From BOG-931 sp963761525 (GTDB taxonomy: Bacteria; Pseudomonadota; Alphaproteobacteria; Rhizobiales; Xanthobacteraceae), in NCBI GenBank assembly GCA_963761525.1, contig CAVXHG010000008.1, forward strand, positions 868,001-932,000: a stretch of 64,000 nucleotides of DNA, in the 5' to 3' direction. Below the pieces are notes generated by a model, which worked only from the letters and a program-made list of their open reading frames with translations, was not told the DNA's origin and made no database searches. Shown here in pieces: positions 27,321-35,605 of this stretch. The position numbers and the translations under genes were made by a program. Numbering within the stretch: the first letter of the stretch is position 1; each line of letters starts with the position of its first letter.

Positions 27321-27792
27321 GAGTGTGCTGACGACAGGTCTCCTGGTGAGAGAGGCATCCGATGTTGCCGCTCCCCCTGAACTCGCGGCTACAAAAGCCG
27401 GCGAAGTTTAAAGAAGCAAAGATTAGTAACCAATTTGCAATTCAAGCAGGGCTATTGGGAAGCCGAGGACAGCCTTACGCCGATGAAATGGGCGTTAAGG
27501 TTTTGGTAACCCCCCCCCTGCGCGAAAATAGCAAAGTAGCAAATGCCGCGAGGATCCAGACCAGGTGAGCGTCGCGGTGGCAGACAACCTGGCACACCGA
27601 ATAAGAAGACACTGTTAAAAGCTTGCTGCGATTAACGCGGCGGCGGCCGATGATACGGCACCGCTCGATTTCCTGCTGCGATCGTCATGCGGGACCGAAA
27701 CGCAGCAACAGATCTTCGTATTGATATGGCGCTAGCGGCAGCTCCCTTTGTTCATTCTCGACCGCGAGCCCCCGACGTGTTCACACTATCTG
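27321..27792. other. Left end of island, no gene seen
   Basis: About 470 bases with no supportable gene, more AT-rich than the flanks in its first half. It contains a run of nine C (27510-27518). This is the junction between the SnoaL left copy and the prophage-like island; I see no tRNA or integrase attachment site. Confidence 0.5.
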
Positions 27793-28232
27793 ATGGATTC
27801 CAGCCCAATTCGAGCTGCTCCAGACTATGGTGTGTCAAAGATGGCGTGTGAATCAAACTTACCGGAACGGTCTCTCGAGGGCGAGGGCGGTTTGAGCCCG
27901 CTGAATTTTCTGTTGAGAGTTATGAAGGATCCTGACGCCACGCCGAAGCAGCGCATAAAAGCCGCACGATTTGCAGCGCGATATAAACATGTGCTGGTGG
28001 CACCGGACAAGTCGCCGCCTGATGAATACGGTTTACAATCAGCGCTCCGCTCGCCAGGGCGATCCGGGACGATTGGCGTCGTCTGCGTTTGCTGGAGAGT
28101 GGCCAGTTGGGCGCCGTGTCGGCCAACTACATTAAGAGGCTGCCCAAATACGGGCCCGGCAGGCTGAACGCGACGAGCTTCTGCAATGTCCGCCAGGCTA
28201 TTCTACGAACGGGATTTGCGGCGACGGTCTGA
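27793..28232 (+). pseudogene. Phage terminase-small-subunit-like remnant (frameshifted)
   Basis: The first half reads 'LSPLNFLLRVMKDPDATPKQRIKAA' then 'RFAARYKHVLVAP', a pattern common in phage packaging/terminase-small-subunit-like proteins of Bradyrhizobium prophages. After about 28040 the coding sense continues in another frame ('DDWRRLRLLESGQLGAVS', 'YIKRLPKYGPGRLN') to a stop at 28230-28232. At least one indel breaks it. The family call is from composition and pattern only. Confidence 0.5.
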
Positions 28233-28496
28233 ATTGGTCGGCCAAGCAAATCTAACCATGGCGGAGGAAACGGAGCTTGCGCATGTTGTAGCTCGCATTA
28301 GGTCTTCGGAGACGGCCTACAACGGTACCTCGGAGGGTCGTGCGCTGCTCTGATTGAAGCGCTTCGGGCGAAGAGTTGGATGCTATCGGCGGGCAGAGCG
28401 AAATACGAACACCTAAGTCCAGCCGAAAGCAAGGAATTGTACCAGTTGTACGAGAACTTTCCTACACTTTGCTCCGCCCGGCTGGCGCGGCATTGA
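28186..28496 (+). pseudogene. Decayed small hypothetical gene of the island
   Basis: ATG 28186 opens 'MSARLFYERDLRRRSELVGQ' and runs to a TGA at 28351; just before this, the sense continues in another frame as 'LIEALRAKSWMLSAG' and 'LSPAESKELYQLYENFP', ending at 28496. A one-base shift near 28345 would give about 103 residues of charged helical protein. No family recognised. Confidence 0.35.
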
Positions 28497-28535
28497 AGCC
28501 GCGCTTGAATATATAAGGAAAAAATCGGTTCGATC

Positions 28536-28637
28536 ATGAAGACATTTGAATACTGCGACTGTCTTGAGGCTGTTGGAGGTAGCTATACCGGAACCTTGAT
28601 TGGCCTGCGCTGCGAACGTCGGGCCGGTCCAAACTAA
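28536..28637 (+). CDS. Possible 33-residue ORF
   Basis: A short frame beginning MKTFEYCDCLEAVGG with AAGGA about 15 bases upstream. It has three cysteines and no recognised family. Kept only because it lies in an otherwise empty part of the island. Confidence 0.2.
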   Translation: MKTFEYCDCLEAVGGSYTGTLIGLRCERRAGPN

Positions 28638-28675
28638 AACGCGCATACGACGAACTTAACTGGGTTGACGAGCTC

Positions 28676-28906
28676 TTAGATACAACCTGTGCCGTCCGGT
28701 TGGTCAGCATCCAACGGTAATTCCATCTGTTCGGGCTGTTGTCTTTGCCCGTTGAAGATGGCGGCCAGCTCTTTGAGGTAAAGAACCTGAGCTGCCTTGA
28801 GCTGGCCTCGATCTTTGTTCTGAAAAGCGGCTCGAATACGCGCGCGAGCGAATATCAGCGTAGGTGTCGGATGGGCCTGATCGGGATTTTGCGACTTTTT
28901 CTTCAC
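28676..28906 (-). CDS. Small hypothetical protein of prophage type
   Basis: A 76-residue basic, helical protein beginning MKKKSQNPDQAHPTP with 'LYLKELAAIFNGQ' in the middle. Its start overlaps the stop of the upstream HNH gene by four bases (28903-28906), indicating translational coupling in a minus-strand early operon. Function unknown. Confidence 0.55.
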   Translation of the reverse strand: MKKKSQNPDQAHPTPTLIFARARIRAAFQNKDRGQLKAAQVLYLKELAAIFNGQRQQPEQMELPLDADQPDGTGCI

Positions 28907-29637
28907 GCAGGCCCGTCCTTATTCGATTGCGGGTTGGCCCGAGCTTGCAGTGCCGTCGACGGGGTCGGCGGCAACGGATGGGTTGTGAGCCACAGCGTTC
29001 GCGCAATCCGGGTCGGATCAATTCCGGCATTTCTCCACCACGCGACCTCATCGCCGCGATGGTGCACGTCGCGATGGTGGCCGCGGCAGAGCGGGACGGT
29101 GAACTCGTCGCTGACCTTGCGGCCCAGTGCGCGGCTTTGGGTGAAGCGCAGATGGTGGGCGTCGCAGGGTTGCCGGCCGCAGATCAGGCAAGGTTGTTGT
29201 GCGACGTAACGGAGGTGGTCGCGATCGCGGATACGCCGCGGTTCGGGGAGGAAGAGTGCGGCCTTGTCGATAGTGTGGCGACCGCTGCGTTGCCGGGGCT
29301 TGCGCTGTTGCTTGTTCGGGGCTTTTTGGATTGTGCTCGCTGTGGCAGCAGGATCACTGCCGGCTTGATCGGTCGATTGCCCGGCTTCGCTTGCCGGAGA
29401 GAGGGTTGCGAGCCTTGCTTCGAACGCTTGCTCGACGTCGAGCGCGTCCTGCTCCGAGAGCCGATTTTTGTCCTTGAGCGAACGGTGGGCCCAGACGGCG
29501 GCGTCGTCGCTGCAGGCGAGAGTGGCAATCCCAGCGAGCAGCCGATCGCGAAGTTGGGCGCGAAGCGTCGGTGTCGAGGATCGGTTCGGCACCTGCGGAC
29601 CGTTGGGGACTGTCGGGAAATTCTTGTGTGAGGCCAT
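28903..29637 (-). CDS. HNH/DUF968-like nuclease, N-terminus replaced by IS end
   Basis: A 244-residue protein whose C-terminal half holds an HNH-like zinc nuclease motif: 'PCLICGRQPCDAHHLRF' (Cys pair and His-His) followed by 'VPLCRGHHRDVHHRGDEVAWW'. This matches DUF968-type phage nucleases, often next to recombination genes. The first ~11 codons (MASHKNFPTVP) are encoded by the left inverted repeat of the IS256 element, so the native start has been lost and replaced. The rest of the N-terminal region is a low-complexity linker. Confidence 0.7.
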   Translation of the reverse strand: MASHKNFPTVPNGPQVPNRSSTPTLRAQLRDRLLAGIATLACSDDAAVWAHRSLKDKNRLSEQDALDVEQAFEARLATLSPASEAGQSTDQAGSDPAATASTIQKAPNKQQRKPRQRSGRHTIDKAALFLPEPRRIRDRDHLRYVAQQPCLICGRQPCDAHHLRFTQSRALGRKVSDEFTVPLCRGHHRDVHHRGDEVAWWRNAGIDPTRIARTLWLTTHPLPPTPSTALQARANPQSNKDGPA

Positions 29638-29660
29638 AATGATGAGAACAGGAGCATCAT

Positions 29661-30863
29661 ATGGCGATCGACAAGGAGTTGCTGGACCAGCTGCTGGCCG
29701 GCCGGGACCCGAAAGACCTATTCAACAAAGATGGGTTAGTGGACGAGCTTAAGAAGGCGCTTTCGGAGCGGATCTTGAATACCGAGATCGACGAGCATCT
29801 GGACGACGACAGCGGTAACGGCAAGTCCAATCACCGCAATGGTTATTCGAAGAAGTCGGTGCTGACTGGCACTTCGAAGATGACGCTGTCAGTGCCGCGA
29901 GATCGGGCCGGGACGTTCGATCCAAAGCTGATCGCCAAGTACCAGCGCCGGTTCCCGGATTTCGATGACAAGATCATCTCGATGTATGCGCGCGGCATGA
30001 CGGTGCGCGAGATCCGGGGCCATCTCGAGGAGCTTTACGGCATCGAGGTTTCGCCGGACCTGATCTCGGCGGTCACCGATGCGGTACTAGACGAGGTCGC
30101 CGAATGGCAGAACCGGCCGCTGGATCTCTGCTATCCGCTGGTGTTCTTCGATGCGATCCGGGTCAAGGTCCGCGACGAAGGCTTCGTGCGCAACAAAGCG
30201 ATTTATATCGCACTCGGCGTTCTTCCGGATGGCACCAAGGAGATTCTCGGCATCTGGATCGAGCAGACCGAAGGCGCCAAATTCTGGTTGCGCGTCGTCA
30301 ACGAGCTGAAGACCCGCGGCGCCCAGGACATTCTCATCGCCGTGGTCGATGGCCTGAAGGGCTTTCCGGAAGCCATCAATGCGGTTTTTCCGCAGACCGT
30401 CGTTCAAACTTGCGTCGTCCATCTCATCCGTCATTCGATGGATTTTGCCTCCTGGAAGGATCGCAAAAGCCTGGCGCAAGCGCTGCGTACGATCTACCGC
30501 GCGGCCGATGCTGCCGCTGGCCAGGCTGCCCTCGATGCCTTTGCGCAAGGTCCGTGGGGTGTAAAATATCCAGCCATCGCGCAAAGTTGGCGCCGCAACT
30601 GGGAGCTCGTGATTCCGTTCTTCGCTTTCCCCGAAGGCGTGCGACGGATCATCTACACCACGAATGCCATCGAGGCGCTAAATTCCAAGCTGCGCCGCGC
30701 CGTCAGAACCAGAGGACATTTTCCTTCTGACGACGCCGCGACGAAGCTGCTATATTTGGTCTTGAACCACGCCGCTGCGGAATGGAAACGACCGCCGCGC
30801 GAGTGGGCTGAGGCGAAGACGCAGTTCGCCGTCATGTTCAACGAGCGCTTCGTGAACTCATGA
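29661..30863 (+). CDS. IS256 family transposase
   Basis: A 400-residue full-length DDE transposase of the IS256/MULE type. Catalytic acidic residues are visible in 'FFDAIRVKV' (Asp), 'VVDGLKGFPEAI' (Asp) and 'TTNAIEALNSKLRR' (Glu). The N-terminal 'LLAGRDPKDLF' and 'GNGKSNHRNGYSKK' are also family marks. Intact, so potentially active. Confidence 0.95.
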   Translation: MAIDKELLDQLLAGRDPKDLFNKDGLVDELKKALSERILNTEIDEHLDDDSGNGKSNHRNGYSKKSVLTGTSKMTLSVPRDRAGTFDPKLIAKYQRRFPDFDDKIISMYARGMTVREIRGHLEELYGIEVSPDLISAVTDAVLDEVAEWQNRPLDLCYPLVFFDAIRVKVRDEGFVRNKAIYIALGVLPDGTKEILGIWIEQTEGAKFWLRVVNELKTRGAQDILIAVVDGLKGFPEAINAVFPQTVVQTCVVHLIRHSMDFASWKDRKSLAQALRTIYRAADAAAGQAALDAFAQGPWGVKYPAIAQSWRRNWELVIPFFAFPEGVRRIIYTTNAIEALNSKLRRAVRTRGHFPSDDAATKLLYLVLNHAAAEWKRPPREWAEAKTQFAVMFNERFVNS

Positions 30864-30900
30864 CGGATAACCGGCCTCACACAGAAAATCTGACAGTCCC
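30582..30900 (+). repeat. 319-bp tandem repeat, unit 1 (transposase 3' end)
   Basis: Starts CAAAGTTGGCGCC and ends ACAGTCCC. It is repeated head-to-tail at 30901-31219 with at least one substitution (ctaaattcc versus ctaaactcc). Confidence 0.92.
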
Positions 30901-31219
30901 CAAAGTTGGCGCCGCAACTGGGAGCTCGTGATTCCGTTCTTCGCTTTCCCCGAAGGCGTGCGACGGATCATCTACACCACGAATGCCATCGAGGCGCTAA
31001 ACTCCAAGCTGCGCCGCGCCGTCAGAACCAGAGGACATTTTCCTTCTGACGACGCCGCGACGAAGCTGCTATATTTGGTCTTGAACCACGCCGCTGCGGA
31101 ATGGAAACGACCGCCGCGCGAGTGGGCTGAGGCGAAGACGCAGTTCGCCGTCATGTTCAACGAGCGCTTCGTGAACTCATGACGGATAACCGGCCTCACA
31201 CAGAAAATCTGACAGTCCC
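30901..31219 (+). repeat. 319-bp tandem repeat, unit 2
   Basis: Second unit of the tandem duplication; it recreates the IS right end and a transposase C-terminal fragment (30928-31182, same frame sense as the parent). Confidence 0.92.
30928..31182 (+). pseudogene. IS256 transposase C-terminal fragment
   Basis: 84 residues identical to the transposase C-terminus, from 'FFAFPEGVRRII' to 'FNERFVNS', lying in the second unit of the tandem duplication. Not functional alone. Confidence 0.85.
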
Positions 31220-31963
31220 TTAACCCGTGCCCGATCGCTTCCTTGGCATCCTCCGGCACCAGGCTCTTTAGTTCAGTCTTGGCCTGCTCATGCTCGAGAT
31301 AAGCCTCTTGGGTCCGGGCAAAGACTCCGCAAAGGCTGCCCAGGCATTGGACGAGCTCATGTCGACGATCCGCACTGCCTCGATCCGCGGCTTGGGAGGA
31401 TCGACCCCAAACAGGCGAGGGACTTCGCCGCTCTCGACACACCGCCAGAACTTGCGCTCTGCAGTCACAATCAGATGCTGATAGAGCGGGTCCGGCGTGG
31501 TCTTGATCTCAACCCACTTGCCGCCGCCGGTAATAATGGAGAGCACCGCGCTCTTGGCAGCCACCACCCACATATTGTGCTGCAGCTGAGGAGCGTATTT
31601 CGACAGCGCTGCCTCTTCCGAGAACTGCCAGGGCAGCATGAACTTCGATTCGAACACTGCTCCTGATGACTTCAGCCTGCCATCGAGCGTTGCTCCCAGC
31701 CACCGCACTGCCGGGTGACGAACCCGTCGCTGCACGTCGATGATCTGTTCTCTGGAACACGCTTCGTACCAGTGCCGGTTCAGATCCTCGGTCACGACGC
31801 CGAGCTGGACCACCAGATTGCCCGACAGGTCCTCCGGCTCGATCTCGCCACGCTTCTCCTGCCATAGCCGCAGCAGCGCCTTTTCATTGTCTCCCATGAT
31901 GATGCGGGCATCGGACCCGCCGATGTATGTTCGTCTCTCTTCATTCCATGTGGTATTTTTCAT
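31220..31963 (-). pseudogene. YqaJ-like viral recombinase (exonuclease), truncated by IS256
   Basis: A lambda-exonuclease-fold (YqaJ) protein. Core residues are visible in 'IGGSDARIIMG', 'GATLDGRL' (Asp), 'VFESKFMLPW' (Glu-x-Lys) and 'QLQHNMWV' (Gln). The frame breaks near 31325 ('SSSNAWAAFA'), and the C-terminal part continues in another frame ('AYLEHEQAKTELKSL') to 'AIGHGL', where the IS begins. In phages this 5'-3' exonuclease works with a single-strand annealing protein; none is found here. Confidence 0.78.
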
Positions 31964-32024
31964 TCGGATGAGTCTCCCCTCACTGTGCCACGTGCAGAAT
32001 TATTACTACTACATGAGATGAAAT
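31964..32024. promoter_or_regulatory. Divergent early/repressor control region of the prophage remnant
   Basis: Sixty-one AT-rich bases between the start of yqaJ (minus) and the repressor-like gene (plus). This is the usual place for phage early promoters and repressor operators. No clear operator repeat was identified. Confidence 0.4.
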
Positions 32025-32309
32025 ATGTCGTCATATGCAGACGTCAAGAGGCCACCGTCGCTCACCAGCGCCCAAATTCGCGCAGCGAGAGCGTTGATCC
32101 GCTGGAGCGCGGAAGAACTCGCGGAAGTTTCGGAGATCGGGGTTTCAACCATCCGCCGGGCTGAACTTGAGCCGAGCGAGACCAAGCTCACCCGCGCCAA
32201 TGATCAGGTGATCCGGCGCACCCTTGAAACCGCAGGGGTCGTGTTCATTGACGCCGAGGGCGGAGGAGGGCCGGGGGTTAGATTACGGAATTCTCAGATT
32301 GAGAAATAG
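32025..32309 (+). CDS. Xre-type helix-turn-helix regulator (prophage repressor-like)
   Basis: A 94-residue DNA-binding protein. The helix-turn-helix is within 'SAQIRAARALIRWSAEEL' followed by 'AEVSEIGVSTIRRAE'. The C-terminal 'RRTLETAGVVFIDAEGGGGPGVRL' is a tail typical of rhizobial Xre/Cro-like regulators. It diverges from yqaJ and probably controls the early operon of the remnant. Confidence 0.82.
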   Translation: MSSYADVKRPPSLTSAQIRAARALIRWSAEELAEVSEIGVSTIRRAELEPSETKLTRANDQVIRRTLETAGVVFIDAEGGGGPGVRLRNSQIEK

Positions 32310-32867
32310 TTTAGCCGCGGACTGAGCGGCCGCTCCAAAAGCTACCGGACCAACTGATTTGAAAGCCTTGGAGGCTCTGGGGCTGATGGCTCGGTCTATC
32401 GATTAAACAAGCAGCTGGCGCCCGCCGCGCAGGATCTAGGTGCCGACAATTTTGCGCGAAGGTAGGGTGCGCTCATTGTGCGCCACTTGCCTCAGATCCA
32501 AACTAGGAATGCCGCTCGACCAATGCGGTGGTGTTACTACCATTGATCGGAAGAGGTGGTGGATACCCACTGTATCTGTCACGGCCGGCAGGCTCGATGG
32601 CTTACGGTTATCGCAATCGGCTACTTCTACGCACAAACTCCGTTCTGTTTTGTGGAGGTCCTCACCGCCCAGTGTTTTGCGGATGTGGTGAGTTTTAGCT
32701 CGCAGACGCACTGGATTATGCGCTCTCGCTGTCGCGGCTTCGCGAGCTGACCTGAAGCTAACGGTCTTGTTCGCCGATTACTTCGCAGAGCGCAGCAAAG
32801 ATGGCAGGACGAATTTCGACCAGCGATAGTGACCCTATCCGGACCAATCCGTCACGACTTACCCACC
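32310..32867. other. Right end of island, no gene seen
   Basis: About 560 bases without a supportable gene. A plus-strand frame 32440-32691 reads 'LREGRVRSLCATCLRSKLG', which vaguely recalls small rhizobial hypothetical proteins, but lacks a ribosome site. It separates the repressor from the right SnoaL copy. Confidence 0.45.
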
Positions 32868-33287
32868 TTAATGCCTCCGCCCGGGCCGGACGTCGGTGTT
32901 CTGTGTCGCCACGACGCGCCAGCGCCCGTCGATCTTGCGCACCACGCGGGTGCCGACACTTTCGCGCGATGGCTGACTGTGCTCGTCGTGCAGCACTTCG
33001 CCGTCGATCCAGAACCGCGAATGCAGGATGGCGATGTCGGGCGCGAGAAATGTCACCGTCATTTCTGGCGTCCGGCGCGTCGAGGTGCGGAACGGACCGG
33101 TCGCGCCGTGCAGCCGCGCCATCAGGTCGCGAAAGCCGTTCCGTGTCGTGGTCCAGGCGCCGTTGACGGTGATGAACTGCGCATCGTCGGTAAGCGATTC
33201 CGCCATGGCTTCCGGATCGTGCCGGTCCCACGCGGTGTTGAACTGGTTTTCAAGCTCGCGGATCAGGTCTTCGTCGGAGTGGGGCAT
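32868..33287 (-). CDS. SnoaL-like/NTF2-fold protein, right (intact) copy
   Basis: A 139-residue NTF2-fold protein beginning MPHSDEDLIRELENQ. ATG at 33287 follows GGGAGACCACC. The fold marks are 'QFNTAWDRHD' (helix 1), 'ITVNGAWTTTRNGFRDLMARL' region (strand/helix) and 'WRVVATQNT' (last strand). It may be an enzyme (aldol cyclase/epoxide-hydrolase-like pocket) or a binding protein; members are mostly uncharacterised. It pairs with the degraded copy at 26916-27316. Confidence 0.82.
   Translation of the reverse strand: MPHSDEDLIRELENQFNTAWDRHDPEAMAESLTDDAQFITVNGAWTTTRNGFRDLMARLHGATGPFRTSTRRTPEMTVTFLAPDIAILHSRFWIDGEVLHDEHSQPSRESVGTRVVRKIDGRWRVVATQNTDVRPGRRH
32893..33272. repeat. Long direct repeat, right copy (with 26941-27320)
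   Basis: Ungapped alignment partner of 26941-27320; same orientation. Confidence 0.85.
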
Positions 33288-33337
33288 GGTGGTCTCCCTA
33301 AGTCCTACTTTTGTCATGTCCGGCATTGATGCGGTGC

Positions 33338-34361
33338 TCACCGCCAGCCCATCGCCGGCGCGACGTGCTTGAGGATCGCCTCGATGACGTGGGCGTTGTA
33401 ATCGACGCCGAGCTGGTTTGGCACCGTGAGCAGCAGCGTGTCGGCTTCGGCGATGGCCTGTCGGCTTTTAGCTGTTCGACCAGCACATCCGGCTCGGCGG
33501 CGTAGCTGCGGCCGAACACGGCGCGCCGGTTGTCGCCGAGGAAGCCGACCGAGTCCTGGGCCTCGCTGTCGCCGCCGAAATAGGCGCGGTCGCGATCGTC
33601 CATCAACGCGAAGATGCTGCGGCTCACTGACACCCGAGGCTCGCGGCGTGTGTCCGGCGGCCTTCCAGGCCTCGCGATACTTTCTGATCTGCCCGGCCTG
33701 CTGGACATGCAGCGGCTCGCCGGTCTCGTCATAGACCAGCGTCGAGCTTTGCAGGTTCATGCCGAGCTTGGCGCCCCATTCGGCGGTGGTGCTTGAGCCC
33801 GCGCCCCACCAGATGCGCTCGCGCAAGCCCTCCGCGTAACGGCTCAAGCCGCAACAGGCCCGGCGGATTCGGAAACATCGGCCGCGGATTGGGCTTCGCA
33901 AAACCCTGGCCGCGCAGCACGTCGAGAAACACCTCGGTGTGGCGGCGCGCCATGTCGGCGTCGGTCTTGCCTTCCTCCGGCGCATAACCGAAGTAGCGCC
34001 AGCCGTCGATCACCTGCTCGGGCGAGCCGCGGCTGATGCCGAGTTGCAGGCGGCCGCCGCTGATGATGTCGGCCGAGCCGGCGTCCTCCGCCATGTACAG
34101 CGGGTTCTCGTAGCGCATGTCGATCACCGCGGTGCCGATCTCGATGCGCTTGGTGCGCGCGCCGACGGCGGCCAAGAGCGGGAAGGGCGAGCCGAGCTGG
34201 CGGGCATAGTGATGGACGCGGAAATAGGCGCCGTCGGCGCCGAGTTCTTCGGCGGCGACAGCGAGGTCGATCGATTGCAGCAGCGCGTCGGACGCCGTCC
34301 GCACCTGCGATTGCGGCGACGGAGTCCAATGGCCGAAGGAGAGGAAGCCGATCTTTTTCAT
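33338..34361 (-). CDS. LLM-class flavin-dependent oxidoreductase (several frameshifts)
   Basis: A luciferase-like monooxygenase of about 340 residues. The N-terminal part (34361 to ~33860) is clean: 'MKKIGFLSFGHWTP', 'AYFRVHHYARQLGSPFPLLA', 'IEIGTAVIDMRYENP' and 'QLGISRGSPEQVIDGW'. Frame changes near 33855, 33640-33740 and 33470 scatter the rest, which ends 'LLLTVPNQLGVDYNAHVIE' at 33338. These enzymes use FMNH2 and oxygen; substrate unknown. Either indel errors or a young pseudogene. Confidence 0.72.
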
Positions 34362-34431
34362 GCAGTCATATATAGAGGCGCGCGAGCCAAAATGCAGGGT
34401 CGGCAGAATTACTCGTCCAGGACTGCGATGC

Positions 34432-35130
34432 TCACGGATTTTTCGTCAGTTCGTCCTTCATGCGTGCGCCTAATTCGTCATAAAGGAATGGCAGGAAAAC
34501 GTAGCGCTGGCCGCTGGTCACCGGCGTGACGGCGTGAAGAATTGCGCACGGGAAGACGATGCTCCAGCCTTTCGGTATTTTGTAAGGCCGTTGGCTGTAT
34601 TCCGGAAAGACGAGTTCGCCACCGCTGAAATCCTCATTGAGGGCGACAGATAGTGCGAAGCGCCGATGAGCGGTCACAGGCTGACCGTTGTCCCGATGCG
34701 GTTTGAAATGTGCCTGCTCGTCGGCGGCGTAGCAGCCGATCAGGTACCGCTCCATCCGCGTGACCTTCATAAAAAACAATTTTCTGATCTCAGGAATCAC
34801 GCAAAGGGAAATGCGTCTCGAGATCGCCTTTTTCACCTCGTCGTCTTCGATGAAATAGTCGCGCCGGCGTTTGAAGGAATAATCAAATATTTCGACGTTA
34901 TCGCGCATGAAGCCGCTGTCGCGAGCTTGTTGCGCGTCATAAAGCGCGGCGAGACGGTCGCAAAAGGCCGAATCGAAGACGCGTGGCAGGACGAGAATCG
35001 GAGCTGGAATTTCGCATGCTTCGAACCCATCCGAAGCCGGTAAGCCCCGAACGAGCGCGAATACCTTTTCGCAGTCGGCGGGGTCTGGCCCGGTATGAAA
35101 ATGGGCCAGCACATGCAGAGCTCGGATCAA
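34432..35130 (-). CDS. 2OG-Fe(II) oxygenase (prolyl 4-hydroxylase type)
   Basis: The oxygenase domain of about 200 residues: iron ligands in 'HFKPHRDNG' (His-x-Asp) and 'CAILHAVTPV' (distal His), and the 2-oxoglutarate-binding Arg in 'TSGQRYVF'. The strand 'FSGGELVFPEY' is the family beta-strand before the distal His. The frame opens at a TTG that overlaps the stop of the redoxin-like ORF (35127-35130). The natural product is probably one redoxin-P4H polypeptide, either split or joined by a frameshift. Such enzymes hydroxylate proteins or peptides. Confidence 0.82.
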   Translation of the reverse strand: MIRALHVLAHFHTGPDPADCEKVFALVRGLPASDGFEACEIPAPILVLPRVFDSAFCDRLAALYDAQQARDSGFMRDNVEIFDYSFKRRRDYFIEDDEVKKAISRRISLCVIPEIRKLFFMKVTRMERYLIGCYAADEQAHFKPHRDNGQPVTAHRRFALSVALNEDFSGGELVFPEYSQRPYKIPKGWSIVFPCAILHAVTPVTSGQRYVFLPFLYDELGARMKDELTKNP

Positions 35131-35525
35131 GGATCGTCCAGGTCACTCGGTATTGTGTGCCAAGCGGACACGTCCTCGATCGGCGATGCGCCGCAGTGCT
35201 GGCTTAAAATGCCCTCTCGATCCAGGAAATAATGGACGCCATTGCTTGTTGCGACCTTATCTGAGGGATCGATCGAGACACCGAGGAAGCTTTTCTTTAC
35301 ATCGTCAAACTGATCCGCGTTGTCTGCCACGGATTTAAGTGCGGCTTCACCGGGACCAATCCGGCGCGATCCAAAACAGCAAATAACAACGTAGCGCCCG
35401 GCAAACTTGTCGAGCGTCAAATACTTTGCGTGATGGCCCTCGATGAGATCAACAAACGACTGGCCGACAGCAGGTTGCCGATAGCTGTAACTGTTTGTCA
35501 TCGGTTGCTGTGCCGTCTCGGACAC
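35127..35525 (-). CDS. Redoxin-like domain protein (N-terminal half of a redoxin-P4H protein)
   Basis: A 132-residue thioredoxin/peroxiredoxin fold: 'PAVGQSFVDLIEG', 'FAGRYVVICCFGSR', 'SFLGVSIDPSD' and 'GVHYFLDREGILSQHCG'. The strand after 'CCFGS' lacks the usual TxxC context, so peroxidase activity is doubtful. It ends 'SDLDDP' where the next frame goes on as 'IRALHVLAHFHTG', the usual continuation of the redoxin fold. Probably fused to the downstream oxygenase in the intact gene. Confidence 0.75.
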   Translation of the reverse strand: MSETAQQPMTNSYSYRQPAVGQSFVDLIEGHHAKYLTLDKFAGRYVVICCFGSRRIGPGEAALKSVADNADQFDDVKKSFLGVSIDPSDKVATSNGVHYFLDREGILSQHCGASPIEDVSAWHTIPSDLDDP

Positions 35526-35605
35526 CGGGGCGCCTTTCGAACCGAGGGAAAGTCCCTAAGATCGCTTCATCCTAACACGGAAAAGCTAATGTGCCGGCCG
35601 GACGG

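Larger units (their letters stand above)
29606..31219 (+). mobile_element. IS256-family insertion sequence with duplicated 3' end
   Basis: Imperfect terminal inverted repeats of about 30 bases: left 29605-29635 and right 30871-30900 (GGGACTGTC...GTGTGAGGCC). A complete element would end at 30900, but 319 bases from within the transposase to the right end are repeated immediately after, ending at 31219. The 8 bases flanking the outer ends (GACCGTTG, TTAACCCG) do not match, so no target duplication is visible. It interrupts the yqaJ gene and abuts the HNH gene. Confidence 0.88.

Noticed and set aside
29040..29631. Plus-strand 255-codon frame 28864-29631
   Set aside because: Shadow of the minus-strand HNH gene, which has the Cys/His nuclease motif.
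27748..32309. A complete prophage
   Set aside because: No integrase, portal, capsid or tail genes; only early-type and packaging-like remnants, so called a decayed island.
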